DNA from: Pleurodeles waltl
Taxonomy: Eukaryota > Chordata > Amphibia > Caudata > Salamandridae
Assembly (NCBI RefSeq): GCF_031143425.1
Contig: NC_090444.1
Coordinates: 1,348,444,323 to 1,348,508,322, forward strand
Length of the DNA: 64,000 nt
Reading direction: 5' to 3'
This document shows, one piece after another, positions 1-10,174 of this stretch; position 1 is the first letter of the stretch, and every line of letters begins with the position of its first letter. The position numbers were made by a program, and so were the translations under genes. Under the pieces are notes generated by a model, which searched no databases, had not been told where the DNA came from, and saw nothing but the letters and a program-made list of their open reading frames with translations.

Positions 1-989
1 TTTTTCTCCCAAAGATATGTAGCATTTTGTTTTCAAGTTGGACTGTGCTCCTCCTCTGCAGATCTTTCCTTCTAGCCTGCTTTAAACGGACCCACCTCCA
101 CCCTGAGGGCTTGACACACAATATGCCCACGTTCCAGAGCAGTAGTAGTCCAGCCCCTCCATCCACCGCTTGGTGATCAACACTCACCTCACCTATTTTA
201 CCTGTTGTGCCAGCTTATCCAGTTCTAGCATCCACATAAAGAGCATAAGGCTAAATACGTCCTCTTGTAGTGTAGTCCCTGTTTTGGGCATGGTAAAGAC
301 TACAGCAGAGCCAGAATCAGTCTCAGTCTCCTCTACTATCTGTCTCCAAACACCACCACACTCAACCTTGGGTGGATGGCATGCATTGTATAGTGCTTCC
401 ATTGGGTTGTTTTTTTGTCATGCATGGGTAGAATCCATTTACTACTACTCAGTGTTTTAATAATATCTCCAATTGGGTAGTCTTCTTTCGCTTTTGGGTG
501 AATGATATACATCACTCCTTTGATGGTTCAACCGAACCTCCAGTGGGTTGCCCTTGTGTTGCTCCCCATCACTCCCCATATAATAGTCTTTTGTGGTTAA
601 ACAGTCACTCCAAATACTTTGAATCTCCTGGTACTACTGCAGGATCTACATAGTCAATTCAATTAATTTTGTATTCACGATTTGGAATTTAATATACATT
701 TTAAGAACTGACATTTTTTTTTTTTAAACTTTTTGACAGATTACTTCATTCTTAGGAGAAAAAGGGAATTGCTGTGTCACTACCATTACTGTCTTCATAT
801 TGCATTTTAAAAACAATAAGTCGGCGAGGTAGGTGCAGTGCATGCAAAAAATAATACATAATTAAAACCATGAATACCCATATAAAACAGTTACTTGTTA
901 TCTTTGGAATTAGACTAATTTGCTGTCAACACCTTTACAGGAAGTACATTTATTTGTAATAATGTTTGAAGGTAACAAATTCCACGCTC
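1..989. other. AT-rich sequence with no recognised feature
   Basis: I see no convincing gene, RNA or mobile-element signature here. Short open frames on both strands near 170-460 overlap one another, have no recognisable domain and look like chance frames. A T-rich run lies near 714-726. Confidence 0.5.
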
Positions 990-992
990 TAA

Positions 993-1492
993 CGGGCATA
1001 TTTATAAACCCCTAGCGCCACCTTGTGCCACATTAGCGTAAATTTCTTTTACGCTAATGTGGCCCAACAAGGCCAAAATCCTCGCACCATAATTACAAAG
1101 TGGCACAATGCATGCATTGTGCCACTTTGTAACCCTTTGCACTACATTATGCCTGTGCCAGGCATAATGCATGCAAAGGGGGCGTTCCCCCGTTGGGGAG
1201 GGGGGTGGCAAAAAAATGGCACTTTCAACACCTGCTCAGAGCAGGCATTAAAACGGCACTTCCATTATTTATAATGGGCCCCTATGTACTCTGCAGGAGT
1301 AGCGCCAATATGTTGGCGCTACTCCTGCAGAGTACATCAACAGTGTCAATAAAAATTATGCTACTGCCCCCTACCCTGCGCCATGGTGTGCTGTATTTTA
1401 AATATGGTGCACACATGGTGGGGGCGGGGGTAAAGGACGCAAGAAAAGAGGCCATGCACCATGTGCAGGGCCACTTTTCTTAAATATGCCCC
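993..1492. mobile_element. 500-bp hairpin-rich MITE, TSD TAA
   Basis: The element begins CGGGCATATTTATAAA and ends with the near inverted complement AAATATGCCCC. It is bounded on both sides by the 3-bp direct repeat TAA (990-992 and 1493-1495), as expected for PIF/Harbinger-type insertion. The interior is a chain of hairpins, including an inverted pair around 1037-1063, a self-complementary stretch at about 1101-1126 and a perfect 25-bp-arm hairpin at 1284-1337. It has no coding potential of its own. Its ends resemble those of the larger MITEs downstream, but the interior differs, so it is a related subfamily. Confidence 0.75.
1284..1337. repeat. Perfect 25-bp-arm hairpin inside the MITE
   Basis: Two perfectly complementary 25-base arms (1284-1308 and 1313-1337) flank the 4-base loop TATG. 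The lack of any mismatch suggests a young copy or selection for the fold. Confidence 0.85.
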
Positions 1493-1499
1493 TAAATTC

Positions 1500-1830
1500 C
1501 AAGACAGATACTGCTGAATTTTCTGTAACAGACAGCAGGAGATTATCATTTCACATTTTCTCTTTAATTCACAATATTTGACGTTTAACCTTTGGCTCAT
1601 TACACTGTACGAATGCTTTAAAATAATGTAAGTTGAGTGTTAGAGAAAGAGTTCTATAAATCCTGTTTTAGATCACATTGATTTAACGCATAGTTAAAAT
1701 CCCTAGAGAATGAATATTTTCCTAATCAAAAATTAGTAAGTGCAAGAAACCCCTCAATGAATACCCCTTGACCTTTATGAGCTTATGGTCCCACCAGATC
1801 ATGTTAGCCACGCATTGCACATGATCACTT
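1500..1830. other. AT-rich sequence, nothing recognised
   Basis: No domain, RNA or clear repeat structure could be recognised. It lies between the 993-1492 MITE and a MITE end fragment. Confidence 0.4.
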
Positions 1831-1899
1831 GTAAGTTTGCGCCGTTTTTGCATCAAAAAGCGGCACAAATGCAGCACTAAAAAAGTATAAATATGGGCC
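1831..1899. mobile_element. MITE end fragment
   Basis: The segment has the typical inner-to-outer end of the window's MITEs: a hairpin of the GCGCCGTTTTTGC type followed by AGTATAAATATGGGCC. No matching opposite end is found upstream, so this is a solitary terminal piece. Confidence 0.5.
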
Positions 1900-2800
1900 T
1901 AAGAGTGCTGCGTTCTTGGCATTCCTTTCATTTTGTCTCCTCTCAGTCTGAAGAATAGAAAAACACCTACCCCTACGAGTAGGACAGTTTGCCGGCAATT
2001 AGCAGGGAGATTCCTGGGGCCCTTTTCTTGTAAAATAGCCCCTGTCCAGGAATGGGAAAATACTGCATGGTGATAACATTGTGCAAAAACAGTTGTAAAA
2101 GAAATAGCCCATAACACGCACCCTCTTAATTACTGAGAAGGGAATCTCATCGGAAAGCATTGCCCTAGAGGCTCTCATTCTCCAAATTGTAGCTTTTATC
2201 TCTTTCATGGAAGGAGGGACAAATACTGAAAGTGAGGAAGTGGGAGAAGCCAGATGAATCAAGGTCAACTCTGTGCAAGAACTGGATGAGTAAAGATCGC
2301 TAGTGTATGTGCTCCATTCATCTTTATTGGAAGGGATTTTATTCCAGGAGCACAGCAATGAGATATGATTCCCCAAAATCTTTTTGTACCCTAACGGGAG
2401 GCAGCTTCTTTTAGTTTAAACCAATTATAATTATCTTACTCCTTCCTAAAGGCCACCTTAAATCTCTGCCTTCTTCTTTCTGCAGAAAAATTAATTTGTG
2501 TCTTTCTACAGAAAATTAGGTAAATTGACTTCTCACTAGCCTATTGATCTCTCTATTTAAGGAGGTGATGGGATTAAAATGCGGTCTCCTTAGAGGAACC
2601 AATCTATTTAATTTAGATTTAGCCACCAGGGACTTCATATAAAAAACAGTTTCCCCCCCTTTTTTTTTTTTTTTAAATGCCAAGACTCCTCAAACGCACA
2701 AAGTATAAACTCCTGTGCAAAGTTCGAGACAGAATTTTGTCAATCCAGGAGAAGTATTCAATCGCCAGCTTCCATCCGGCGTTCAAGCTTTGTGAAGCTT
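1900..2800 (-). pseudogene. L1-type LINE reverse transcriptase relic
   Basis: On the minus strand, 2376 down to about 1999 encodes a fragment typical of the start of an L1-type RT. It has the pre-RT 'IPS..EW..Y...LY' region, then a helix with 'MKEIKATIWRMRASRAMLSDEIPF' spacing (read as two short motifs: EIKATIWRMRASRA and SDEIPF), and finally the 'PFLDRGYF.RKG' finger motif. The catalytic palm (YxDD) is not reached and surrounding frames are broken by several stops, so this is a decayed 5'-truncated or internally broken copy. Sequence from 2400 to about 2800 on the same strand may be upstream ORF2 sequence but is too eroded to read. Confidence 0.6.
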
Positions 2801-2861
2801 AGATGCTGGGACTTGACCTAAGTCAGGTTCATATCTAAAATTGGGAGCAGGCAGGCTTTGC

Positions 2862-2877
2862 TAGCTTCTCAGAGGCA
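2862..2877. repeat. Target-site duplication, left copy
   Basis: The 16-base word TAGCTTCTCAGAGGCA occurs here and again at 8416-8431, exactly flanking the Penelope-like element. Sequence outside both copies differs, as expected for a duplicated target. Confidence 0.8.
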
Positions 2878-3020
2878 TAAAAATGGGGGTGAATTCTGAG
2901 TGATACGGCGCTCCTGCCTCTATATATATACCAACACTGTTATCGTGATGCACGGTGCCAAATACTGGGGTTACACCCTCCAATTTCCCCTAAAGAAGTA
3001 ACCCAATGTTACCTGTAGTC
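2878..3020. other. Asymmetric left tail of the PLE
   Basis: These 143 bases lie between the left target duplication and the start of the inverted arm and have no counterpart at the right end. They could be a terminal tail of a further truncated PLE unit or sequence added at insertion. No coding potential is visible. Confidence 0.45.
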
Positions 3021-3371
3021 TAATATACGGTATTAGCACACACGCAAATAGTATAATGATCTGTAAATTATCATACTAGTTGTGCATAAAATTATACACA
3101 CTCTCAAATGAAAAAACAAAGTTTAGTATAACATGACTTACAGTTGCATAAGTTAAATCCAAAAAAAGTTCATCAAATTCCAGGTTAAATCTAGTCCAAT
3201 TATAAGATTGTTCATAGATAAGTGTCTATCACATCGTCCCGCTGTCGCAATTGCATGAATTAAATCCCAAAAGTTCATCAAATTCCAAATTAAGCGTAAT
3301 CAAATTCAAAAATTATTCCTGAGTAAATGTCCATCCAATCCCAAAAATTCATCAAATTCCAAGATAAGCGT

Positions 3372-3479
3372 AATCCAATTCAAAAATTATTCCTGAATAA
3401 GTATCCATCCCATCGTCCTGCTGTCAATCCAATTAAAAAATTATTCCTGAATAAGTATCCATCCCATCGTCCTGCTGTC
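3372..3479 (-). repeat. 54-bp tandem duplication, mirror copy
   Basis: Two adjacent 54-bp units containing the CATCCCATCGTCCTGCTGTC word lie here, the mirror image of 7959-8066. One substitution between the arms was seen, in the AATTAAAAAATTATT stretch. Confidence 0.75.
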
Positions 3480-3538
3480 AACACGTGTTTCATCCTGGGA
3501 GTACCCACGGATTTCTTCAGGACCTCCTCCTACAACAG
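3472..3538 (-). ncRNA. Hammerhead ribozyme-like motif, mirror copy
   Basis: This is the reverse-complement counterpart of the motif at 7900-7966. It would be made only from minus-strand transcripts of the left arm. Confidence 0.55.
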
Positions 3539-4497
3539 TATTATACATATAGTCTTAAAATATACTTAATCATGATAGAATATTTACATTATTTTCAAAA
3601 TAGGTGTATTGTGAGAACCCAATTATTACCAATAGAATTTATCAAAACCATAGTGTGTGCCATTGGTGATTATCACAAAAGTAGGTGAGCATATTCTTAT
3701 CCGTGACCAAAAACACTCATGTGATCAAGCAAGCTATCAAGTACTGTCCACATGTGACCTCAACCTCCTACTATTCAACAATACCTCTTATGCTTAATTA
3801 ATGCTGTATTCATACCTTTAACTAATTGTTCCACTTGCGTGATTGATGAAATATTCCTTGTCATCTGTTTGGTACTATACGGACCTCTAATAATATAAAA
3901 TCCAATTTGAGATACACTCTCTTAATAAGCACTTGTTTACATATCATATGATATCCCAGGTTGGGTTCTACTATCGCTTACCGCTATTTTATGTAATGCC
4001 GCCGTCGCGCGAGTACGCTGCCCAGACGAGTTTCCAATAACTAGCAGCCGCAGCGCCTCAGCTGCCAGCGTTAAATACATCACTCAGATATGAAAATAAA
4101 AGACGGACAACAACGTAGGAGCGTCCGTGTATTTCCCATTAATGGAAATAGATGAAAGACTCCCGTATTTAACGAGTTCTCATTATTTTATATAAATGAA
4201 CATCGGGGCTCCATGTAACTCCTAGAGTTATGTACTATCCTCTTAATTCCCAAATGGTATACTGGAAACATTCTGAAACTAACCATATTAACAATATGAG
4301 TAATTGTGACTTATAATTTCATTCAGTCCCCGATTTGTATTACATCATTATCACTGTATTCTAAATGTAATCCTCTATAAATATAATAATGTGCCAATCT
4401 ATACACTTCAACTAAGATAAATTAATATGCATTGTATTATTATGTATTTATGATATAGCCCAACCTTATCTAATGTGTAATATTATCCAATTATTAC

Positions 4498-5440
4498 TTA
4501 AGTATCTCCCAGGAAATACTCCATTTCATAATCAGTATTCAAACCCTGTTCTACAGCTCTAAACTTCAGAATCCAATAGGACTCCTTTCTCCTTAGGGCT
4601 AATTCCCTATTTCCACCACGTGGGTTAACTGCACAATGATCAAAACCCAAAAATGTAAACATTTTATACTTGGCCTGTGCTTGGCACTTCTTAATATGTA
4701 AAGCTATGGGGTAACGTTCATCTTCTAAATTAATTGCTCTCCAGTGTTCGGAAATTCTGACCTTTAATGGACGTATCGTCCTACCTATATAAATCTTATC
4801 ACACTTGCATATGATCATATATATCACAAATTTCGTATTACAATCGATATGTGATTTAATAGACACTAGATTACCATAGTAATCAACAAATTCCGTCATG
4901 GGCTGCCATGCCCATTTACAAACTGTGCAAGAACCACATTTGAAAAAACCCAAGTTACGCTTCCCCAACCAATCTAAATTCTTTCTCTCCAGTGGGTAGC
5001 TTGGGCTCAATATATTATTAAGGGTATTACCCCTCCTGTATGCAACATCTGGTCTCTTACCAATGTATTTCTTAAGTAAATCATCCTGAGTTAGTATCGA
5101 CCAGTATTTTTTCATACTCCTAATCAATCTCTTCGATTTCTCAGTATAATCTAAAATAATCCTAATCTTCCGAACCTCATCCCTGACTTGGATATCATCT
5201 TCTTGTGCAGTCCTGCCTAGTGTCTGTGCACGTGACATTCTCTTCACTTTCTGCATTGATTTCTTAATAATATTATCAGAGTATCCCCTGGCTAGAAATC
5301 TATGTCCCATATTATCAATTTCCTGGAAAAAATCACTGTTTTTGCTACAGTTTCTTCGTGCTCTAATCATTTCTCCAAGTGGTATTGCCTCAATCTGATG
5401 CTGTGGGTGGGCACTGGTGGAATGCAGTATATTGTTACAT
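4498..5440 (-). pseudogene. Inverted copy of PLE C-terminal coding region
   Basis: The minus-strand frame encodes the RT thumb onward, the Cys-rich linker (CGSCTVC) and the GIY-YIG nuclease, ending at a stop at 4498-4500. It matches the C-terminal 313 or so residues of the sense frame at 5998-6940 with three amino-acid differences noticed: GRT for GST, DER for DES and MFT for MFK. The reading frame continues to 5493 only through spacer sequence and has no RT core, so it cannot encode a complete protein. It is the coding part of the left palindrome arm. Confidence 0.85.
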
Positions 5441-5479
5441 ATATTAAGTATACTTTCAGATATACAATGGGATAGAGGT

Positions 5480-6940
5480 ATGATTATGGTCACCCTAGAT
5501 GTGGTGGCATTATATACAAGTATACAACATAAATTCGGTATTCAAGCATTAGAACATGTCTTGTTTAGGAGGTCTGCTAGTTTGATGGAACATACAAAAA
5601 TGATAATTAGTATGACAGAGTTTATACTCAACAATAACTTTTTTCTATTTAAAAATGATTGGTATAGACAGAAACAGGGTGTAGCCATGGGATCGAAGTT
5701 TTCCCCCTCATATGCCAATTTATTTATGAGGTGGTTCGAAGAAATTTGGATATGGGGTCCAAATGCAGCAGAATGGCACACTAATATTTTATATTTCGGA
5801 CGATACATTGATGATTGTTTTATGTTATGGACAGGAGATGTTAGTACGTTGGAGGATTTCTGTAAATATTTAAACAGTAATAATGTGAACATTAAGTTTA
5901 CATATAAACATAGTGAGACATGCTTGGAATTCTTGGACGTTGAACTGTTCGTTGAAAACAATAAAATAGAGAGTAGATTGTATCGTAAACCAACATCATG
6001 TAACAATATACTGCATTCCACCAGTGCCCACCCACAGCATCAGATTGAGGCAATACCACTTGGAGAAATGATTAGAGCACGAAGAAACTGTAGCAAAAAC
6101 AGTGATTTTTTCCAGGAAATTGATAATATGGGACATAGATTTCTAGCCAGGGGATACTCTGATAATATTATTAAGAAATCAATGCAGAAAGTGAAGAGAA
6201 TGTCACGTGCACAGACACTAGGCAGGACTGCACAAGAAGATGATATCCAAGTCAGGGATGAGGTTCGGAAGATTAGGATTATTTTAGATTATACTGAGAA
6301 ATCGAAGAGATTGATTAGGAGTATGAAAAAATACTGGTCGATACTAACTCAGGATGATTTACTTAAGAAATACATTGGTAAGAGACCAGATGTTGCATAC
6401 AGGAGGGGTAATACCCTTAATAATATATTGAGCCCAAGCTACCCACTGGAGAGAAAGAATTTAGATTGGTTGGGGAAGCGTAACTTGGGTTTTTTCAAAT
6501 GTGGTTCTTGCACAGTTTGTAAATGGGCATGGCAGCCCATGACGGAATTTGTCGATTACTATGGTAATCTAGTGTCTATTAAATCACATATCGATTGTAA
6601 TACGAAATTTGTGATATATATGATCATATGCAAGTGTGATAAGATTTATATAGGTAGCACGATACGTCCATTAAAGGTCAGAATTTCCGAACACTGGAGA
6701 GCAATTAATTTAGAAGATGAAAGTTACCCCATAGCTTTACATATTAAGAAGTGCCAAGCACAGGCCAAGTATAAAATGTTTAAATTTTTGGGTTTTGATC
6801 ATTGTGCAGTTAACCCACGTGGTGGAAATAGGGAATTAGCCCTAAGGAGAAAGGAGTCCTATTGGATTCTGAAGTTTAGAGCTGTAGAACAGGGTTTGAA
6901 TACTGATTATGAAATGGAGTATTTCCTGGGAGATACTTAA
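5480..6940 (+). pseudogene. PLE reverse transcriptase with GIY-YIG nuclease (5' truncated)
   Basis: This is a 486-residue open frame from the first ATG; upstream frame sequence to 5417 lies in the inverted arm and starts only with GTG. RT motifs are visible in order: LDVVALYTSI (about residues 6-15), QGVAMGSKFSPSYANLF (about 65-82) and the catalytic YIDD (about 109-112), followed by FLDVEL. The thumb is followed by a Cys-rich linker CGSCTVC (about 342-348) and a GIY-YIG domain with VIYMIICKCDKIYIGSTIRP (about 377-396). In PLEs the RT copies RNA at a nick made by the GIY-YIG endonuclease. The frame contains no internal stops, but the N-terminal part of the protein and the first RT motifs are missing because the sequence switches to the inverted arm at 5440/5441. 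The copy is therefore truncated, yet young. Confidence 0.9.
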
Positions 6941-7899
6941 GTAATAATTGGATAATATTACACATTAGATAAGGTTGGGCTATATCATAAATACATAATA
7001 ATACAATGCATATTAATTTATCTTAGTTGAAGTGTATAGATTGGCACATTATTATATTTATAGAGGATTACATTTAGAATACAGTGATAATGATGTAATA
7101 CAAATCGGGGACTGAATGAAATTATAAGTCACAATTACTCATATTGTTAATATGGTTAGTTTCAGAATGTTTCCAGTATACCATTTGGGAATTAAGAGGA
7201 TAGTACATAACTCTAGGAGTTACATGGAGCCCCGATGTTCATTTATATAAAATAATGAGAACTCGTTAAATACGGGAGTCTTTCATCTATTTCCATTAAT
7301 GGGAAATACACGGACGCTCCTACGTTGTTGTCCGTCTTTTATTTTCATATCTGAGTGATGTATTTAACGCTGGCAGCTGAGGCGCTGCGGCTGCTAGTTA
7401 TTGGAAACTCGTCTGGGCAGCGTACTCGCGCGACGGCGGCATTACATAAAATAGCGGTAAGCGATAGTAGAACCCAACCTGGGATATCATATGATATGTA
7501 AACAAGTGCTTATTAAGAGAGTGTATCTCAAATTGGATTTTATATTATTAGAGGTCCGTATAGTACCAAACAGATGACAAGGAATATTTCATCAATCACG
7601 CAAGTGGAACAATTAGTTAAAGGTATGAATACGGCATTAATTAAGCATAAGAGGTATTGTTGAATAGTAGGAGGTTGAGGTCACATGTGGACAGTACTTG
7701 ATAGCTTGCTTGATCACATGAGTGTTTTTGGTCACGGATAAGAATATGCTCACCTACTTTTGTGATAATCACCAATGGCACACACTATGGTTTTGATAAA
7801 TTCTATTGGTAATAATTGGGTTCTCACAATACACCTATTTTGAAAATAATGTAAATATTCTATCATGATTAAGTATATTTTAAGACTATATGTATAATA

Positions 7900-7966
7900 C
7901 TGTTGTAGGAGGAGGTCCTGAAGAAATCCGTGGGTACTCCCAGGATGAAACACGTGTTGACAGCAG
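7900..7966 (+). ncRNA. Hammerhead ribozyme-like motif of the PLE
   Basis: The conserved core elements are present in order. CTGAAGA (7918-7924) fits CUGANGA. A stem II follows, ATCC/GGAT plus TGGG/CCCA with loop TACT, at 7926-7946. Then comes GAA (7947-7949), a minimal stem III ACAC/GTGT (7950-7957) and a cleavage-site U (7958). Stem I forms from GTC (7915-7917) with GAC (7959-7961), extended by CTGTT with AGCAG after an asymmetric loop. Hammerheads with very short stem III are an established feature of Penelope-like elements. The extra A between the core and stem II and the U at the cleavage position leave activity uncertain. Confidence 0.65.
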
Positions 7967-8066
7967 GACGATGGGATGGATACTTATTCAGGAATAATTT
8001 TTGAATTGGATTGACAGCAGGACGATGGGATGGATACTTATTCAGGAATAATTTTTGAATTGGATT
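7959..8066 (+). repeat. 54-bp tandem duplication in PLE 3' region
   Basis: Two adjacent copies of a 54-bp unit begin GACAGCAGGACGATGGGATG. The first unit begins inside the 3' strand of hammerhead stem I, so the duplication copies half of that stem. Confidence 0.85.
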
Positions 8067-8415
8067 ACGCTTATCTTGGAATTTGATGAATTTTTGGGAT
8101 TGGATGGACATTTACTCAGGAATAAATTTTGAATTTGATTACGCTTAATTTGGAATTTGATGAACTTTTGGGATTTAATTCATGCAATTGCGACAGCGGG
8201 ACGATGTGATAGACACTTATCTATGAACAATCTTATAATTGGACTAGATTTAACCTGGAATTTGATGAACTTTTTTTGGATTTAACTTATGCAACTGTAA
8301 CTCATGTTATACTAAACTTTGTTTTTTCATTTGAGAGTGTGTATAATTTTATGCACAACTAGTATGATAATTTACAGATCATTATACTATTTGCGTGTGT
8401 GCTAATACCGTATAT

Positions 8416-8431
8416 TAGCTTCTCAGAGGCA
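8416..8431. repeat. Target-site duplication, right copy
   Basis: This is the second copy of TAGCTTCTCAGAGGCA, matching 2862-2877, at the right edge of the PLE. Confidence 0.8.
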
Positions 8432-8700
8432 ACCAAAAAATTAAGCCATGGGAGCAGTATCAATTGGAAGGTGTCTTTCTTCCCGACAATCTCAGGTTTT
8501 CCTTCCTCCAAATCCACCATTTTCTTTCTTCTGTGGATAGGACTTTTGACCCATCCAGCTCCTGGATGTCTTTGGCTTTCTATGGAAACCTTCAGGGCAT
8601 AGGGAGTTGGGATTGGACTCTAATCGCATGGTCTTCGTCTGAAATTATATGCTGTTTCTTGAGGCAGCAACAGGAGTTAAGACCGGCTTACAGCAGTGGA
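8432..8700. other. Degraded sequence, possibly LINE-derived
   Basis: No clear domain is visible. It lies directly between the PLE insertion point and the readable L1 C-terminal piece and may be eroded ORF2 sequence. Confidence 0.3.
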
Positions 8701-8960
8701 GGAAGTTTAATATTCTGTCATATAAAGCAATTAGAGGGGCTGATTTAAAAAAATATTAAAAAGATGGCTTTTTTTTAATTAAATGGATGCTTTACCTTAC
8801 CCTTATCTGACTAAAGGAAATGTTTCCAGGCATGTCAGGTCTTTGTCAGCGTTGTAAGACGTGCCACGGGGACTGGCTGCATACAAGTTATTCTTGTCCA
8901 TATGTGACAGAGTATTGGGGAAAAAAAATTCAGTGGATAAGTTCAGTGATTTCAATCTCG
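8700..8960 (+). pseudogene. L1-type ORF2 C-terminal relic, first part
   Basis: Around 8840-8930 the plus strand reads SGLCQRCKTCHGDWLHTSYS followed by CPYVTEYW. This is the Cys-rich C-terminal signature of L1-type ORF2 proteins (CxxC, then H, then CP...W). Stops and shifts precede it. The expected continuation is found at 10335, so the relic appears to be split by an unrelated 1.37-kb block. Confidence 0.6.
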
Positions 8961-9603
8961 CTTACCCCGCGTCGAGACGGGGCCACTCACCTGAAAAGCA
9001 GGATGTCTGCAGGGGCGATGGTATGCTCCCTGACCTCCTGGAACACCTCTCGGCACTTCCTGGTGGACACAGAAACCCCAGCAGGTGTCCCAAAAGGAAA
9101 GGGGGAGTGGAAGAGAAAGAGACAAAACACTGCCATGTCTTGCCGGTCCAGCCAGGCACCCTGTATCTTCGGGGGGGAAGGTCGTTGTTGACAGAGTGAT
9201 AGTAGAGTTAGTGCACTGAACTTCCTTGAAACTGAATCTCTCTTTCTGATATGGGCACAGGAGTGGTAGAAGAACTTCGGGATGCTCCAGCACTTTTCTT
9301 GGATAATAATAACTGTTGGCACAATTACTAACACTGCATTACCAAAAACCCAAACAGAGTACCATAACAATAAGTACTGCAACACTAGGGCTGGTTTTAC
9401 AGAGATTCATTGTTGCACTCTACAATTAGAACTGTGGCTGCACTTATCATGCACAAGAAAGACAAACAAGGGCATTCATTATATCACATATAACTTTCCT
9501 GCATGCATAGGGTTAAACTAAAAGGAACAAAAACCATCCAAGAAATACAAATGTCCACTCTGGGTTTAAACAGTTAGGGTGGCACAGTTTGGTTTGGTTT
9601 CAC

Positions 9604-9625
9604 TGTGTGTGTGTGTGTGTGTGTG
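9604..9625. repeat. (TG)n microsatellite
   Basis: Eleven TG dinucleotides in a row. Confidence 0.9.
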
Positions 9626-9970
9626 AAAAACCCTTCAAAAGCAAATTCCTCAAACCTGAATCACAGCCATGAATGACACAAGTTAAATCCAAGAGTTATG
9701 CTATTACAGAAAGAAAAGTCACGTAAATGCTCTTTTAAAATTGCTCTGTCACTTTTTGTAGTACTTGAGCTCAAGCAGATTCCCTGAAGCACATTTAGGC
9801 AAGTAACTGCAATAATAACGTAGAAATGTTCAGAAATAAATTTTTCTCTTCAAGATAAGCACTCTGCCAAAATACGAGGTCTGAAATACACCAGCTGTTT
9901 TAGGAAAGCGCAGCGCTCAAAGAACAAACTCCCTGGAGAATACTAGTCACTTAGCTGCTGTCTTTTCCAG

Positions 9971-10174
9971 AGTGCTGGAGAAATGCCTGGTGTCAGCTGG
10001 TACAAGAACGAAGAAAAGAATTGCCTCAAAAGTCCTGAATACGAGGATGACAGCAGGGGCTGGACTGCCAAATCAGATGCTGAGTTCAGGAAGCAAAACA
10101 AAGCCAAGCAGCGAGGCATGCTTCACTCTGCTATTGATAGCCAATCGGGAAAGCAGATGAGTTTCCACATGTGG
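9971..10174 (+). CDS. Candidate internal host exon (68 codons, phase 0-0)
   Basis: A polypyrimidine-rich acceptor (GCTGCTGTCTTTTCCAG, ending 9970) precedes a 204-bp stretch with no stops. The stretch ends precisely before a consensus donor GTGAGT at 10175. The length is divisible by three, and the frame open across it begins SAGEMPGVSWYKNEEK and ends QMSFHMW. It is hydrophilic and Lys/Glu/Ser rich, with no transmembrane segment or recognised motif. I cannot name the protein. It does not resemble any transposon protein I know. If real, it is an internal coding exon of a host gene whose other exons lie outside this window, which would place much of the window in introns. A chance frame with splice-like ends remains possible. 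Confidence 0.45.

Larger units (their letters stand above)
3021..5440 (-). repeat. PLE inverted arm, left (2,420 bp)
   Basis: The arm is the reverse complement of 5998-8417. Only scattered substitutions were seen by eye, for example codons giving Arg/Ser, Arg/Ser and Thr/Lys differences in the nuclease part, so identity is clearly above 99%. It includes an antisense copy of the C-terminal coding region, the 54-bp tandem duplication and the hammerhead-like motif. Confidence 0.92.
2878..8415 (+). mobile_element. Palindromic Penelope-like element (PLE)
   Basis: This 5.5-kb insertion is flanked by a 16-bp direct repeat. It consists of a 143-bp left tail (2878-3020), an inverted arm (3021-5440), a 557-bp spacer (5441-5997) and the sense arm (5998-8417). 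Positions pair as x and 11438-x throughout, so the two arms have exactly equal length with no net indel. The sense direction is plus: the spacer supplies the RT fingers and palm, and the right arm supplies the RT thumb, linker, GIY-YIG nuclease and 3' region. PLEs are known to carry inverted or truncated partner copies, pseudo-LTRs and hammerhead ribozymes. This copy has no N-terminal RT region, because the inverted arm replaces it, so it is unlikely to be autonomous. Confidence 0.88.
5998..8417 (+). repeat. PLE sense arm, right (2,420 bp)
   Basis: The sense-orientation half of the palindrome contains the C-terminal coding region (to 6940) and a 1.48-kb 3' region with hammerhead-like motif and tandem duplication. 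It ends at ACCGTATATTA, where the target duplication begins (2-bp overlap). Confidence 0.92.

Noticed and set aside
5542..6021. 159-codon minus-strand frame
   Set aside because: It is antisense to the RT core, which has clear motifs on the plus strand.
7961..8066. Short direct repeats as a CRISPR array
   Set aside because: There are only two adjacent units without spacers, in a eukaryotic retroelement. No CRISPR array is present in the window.
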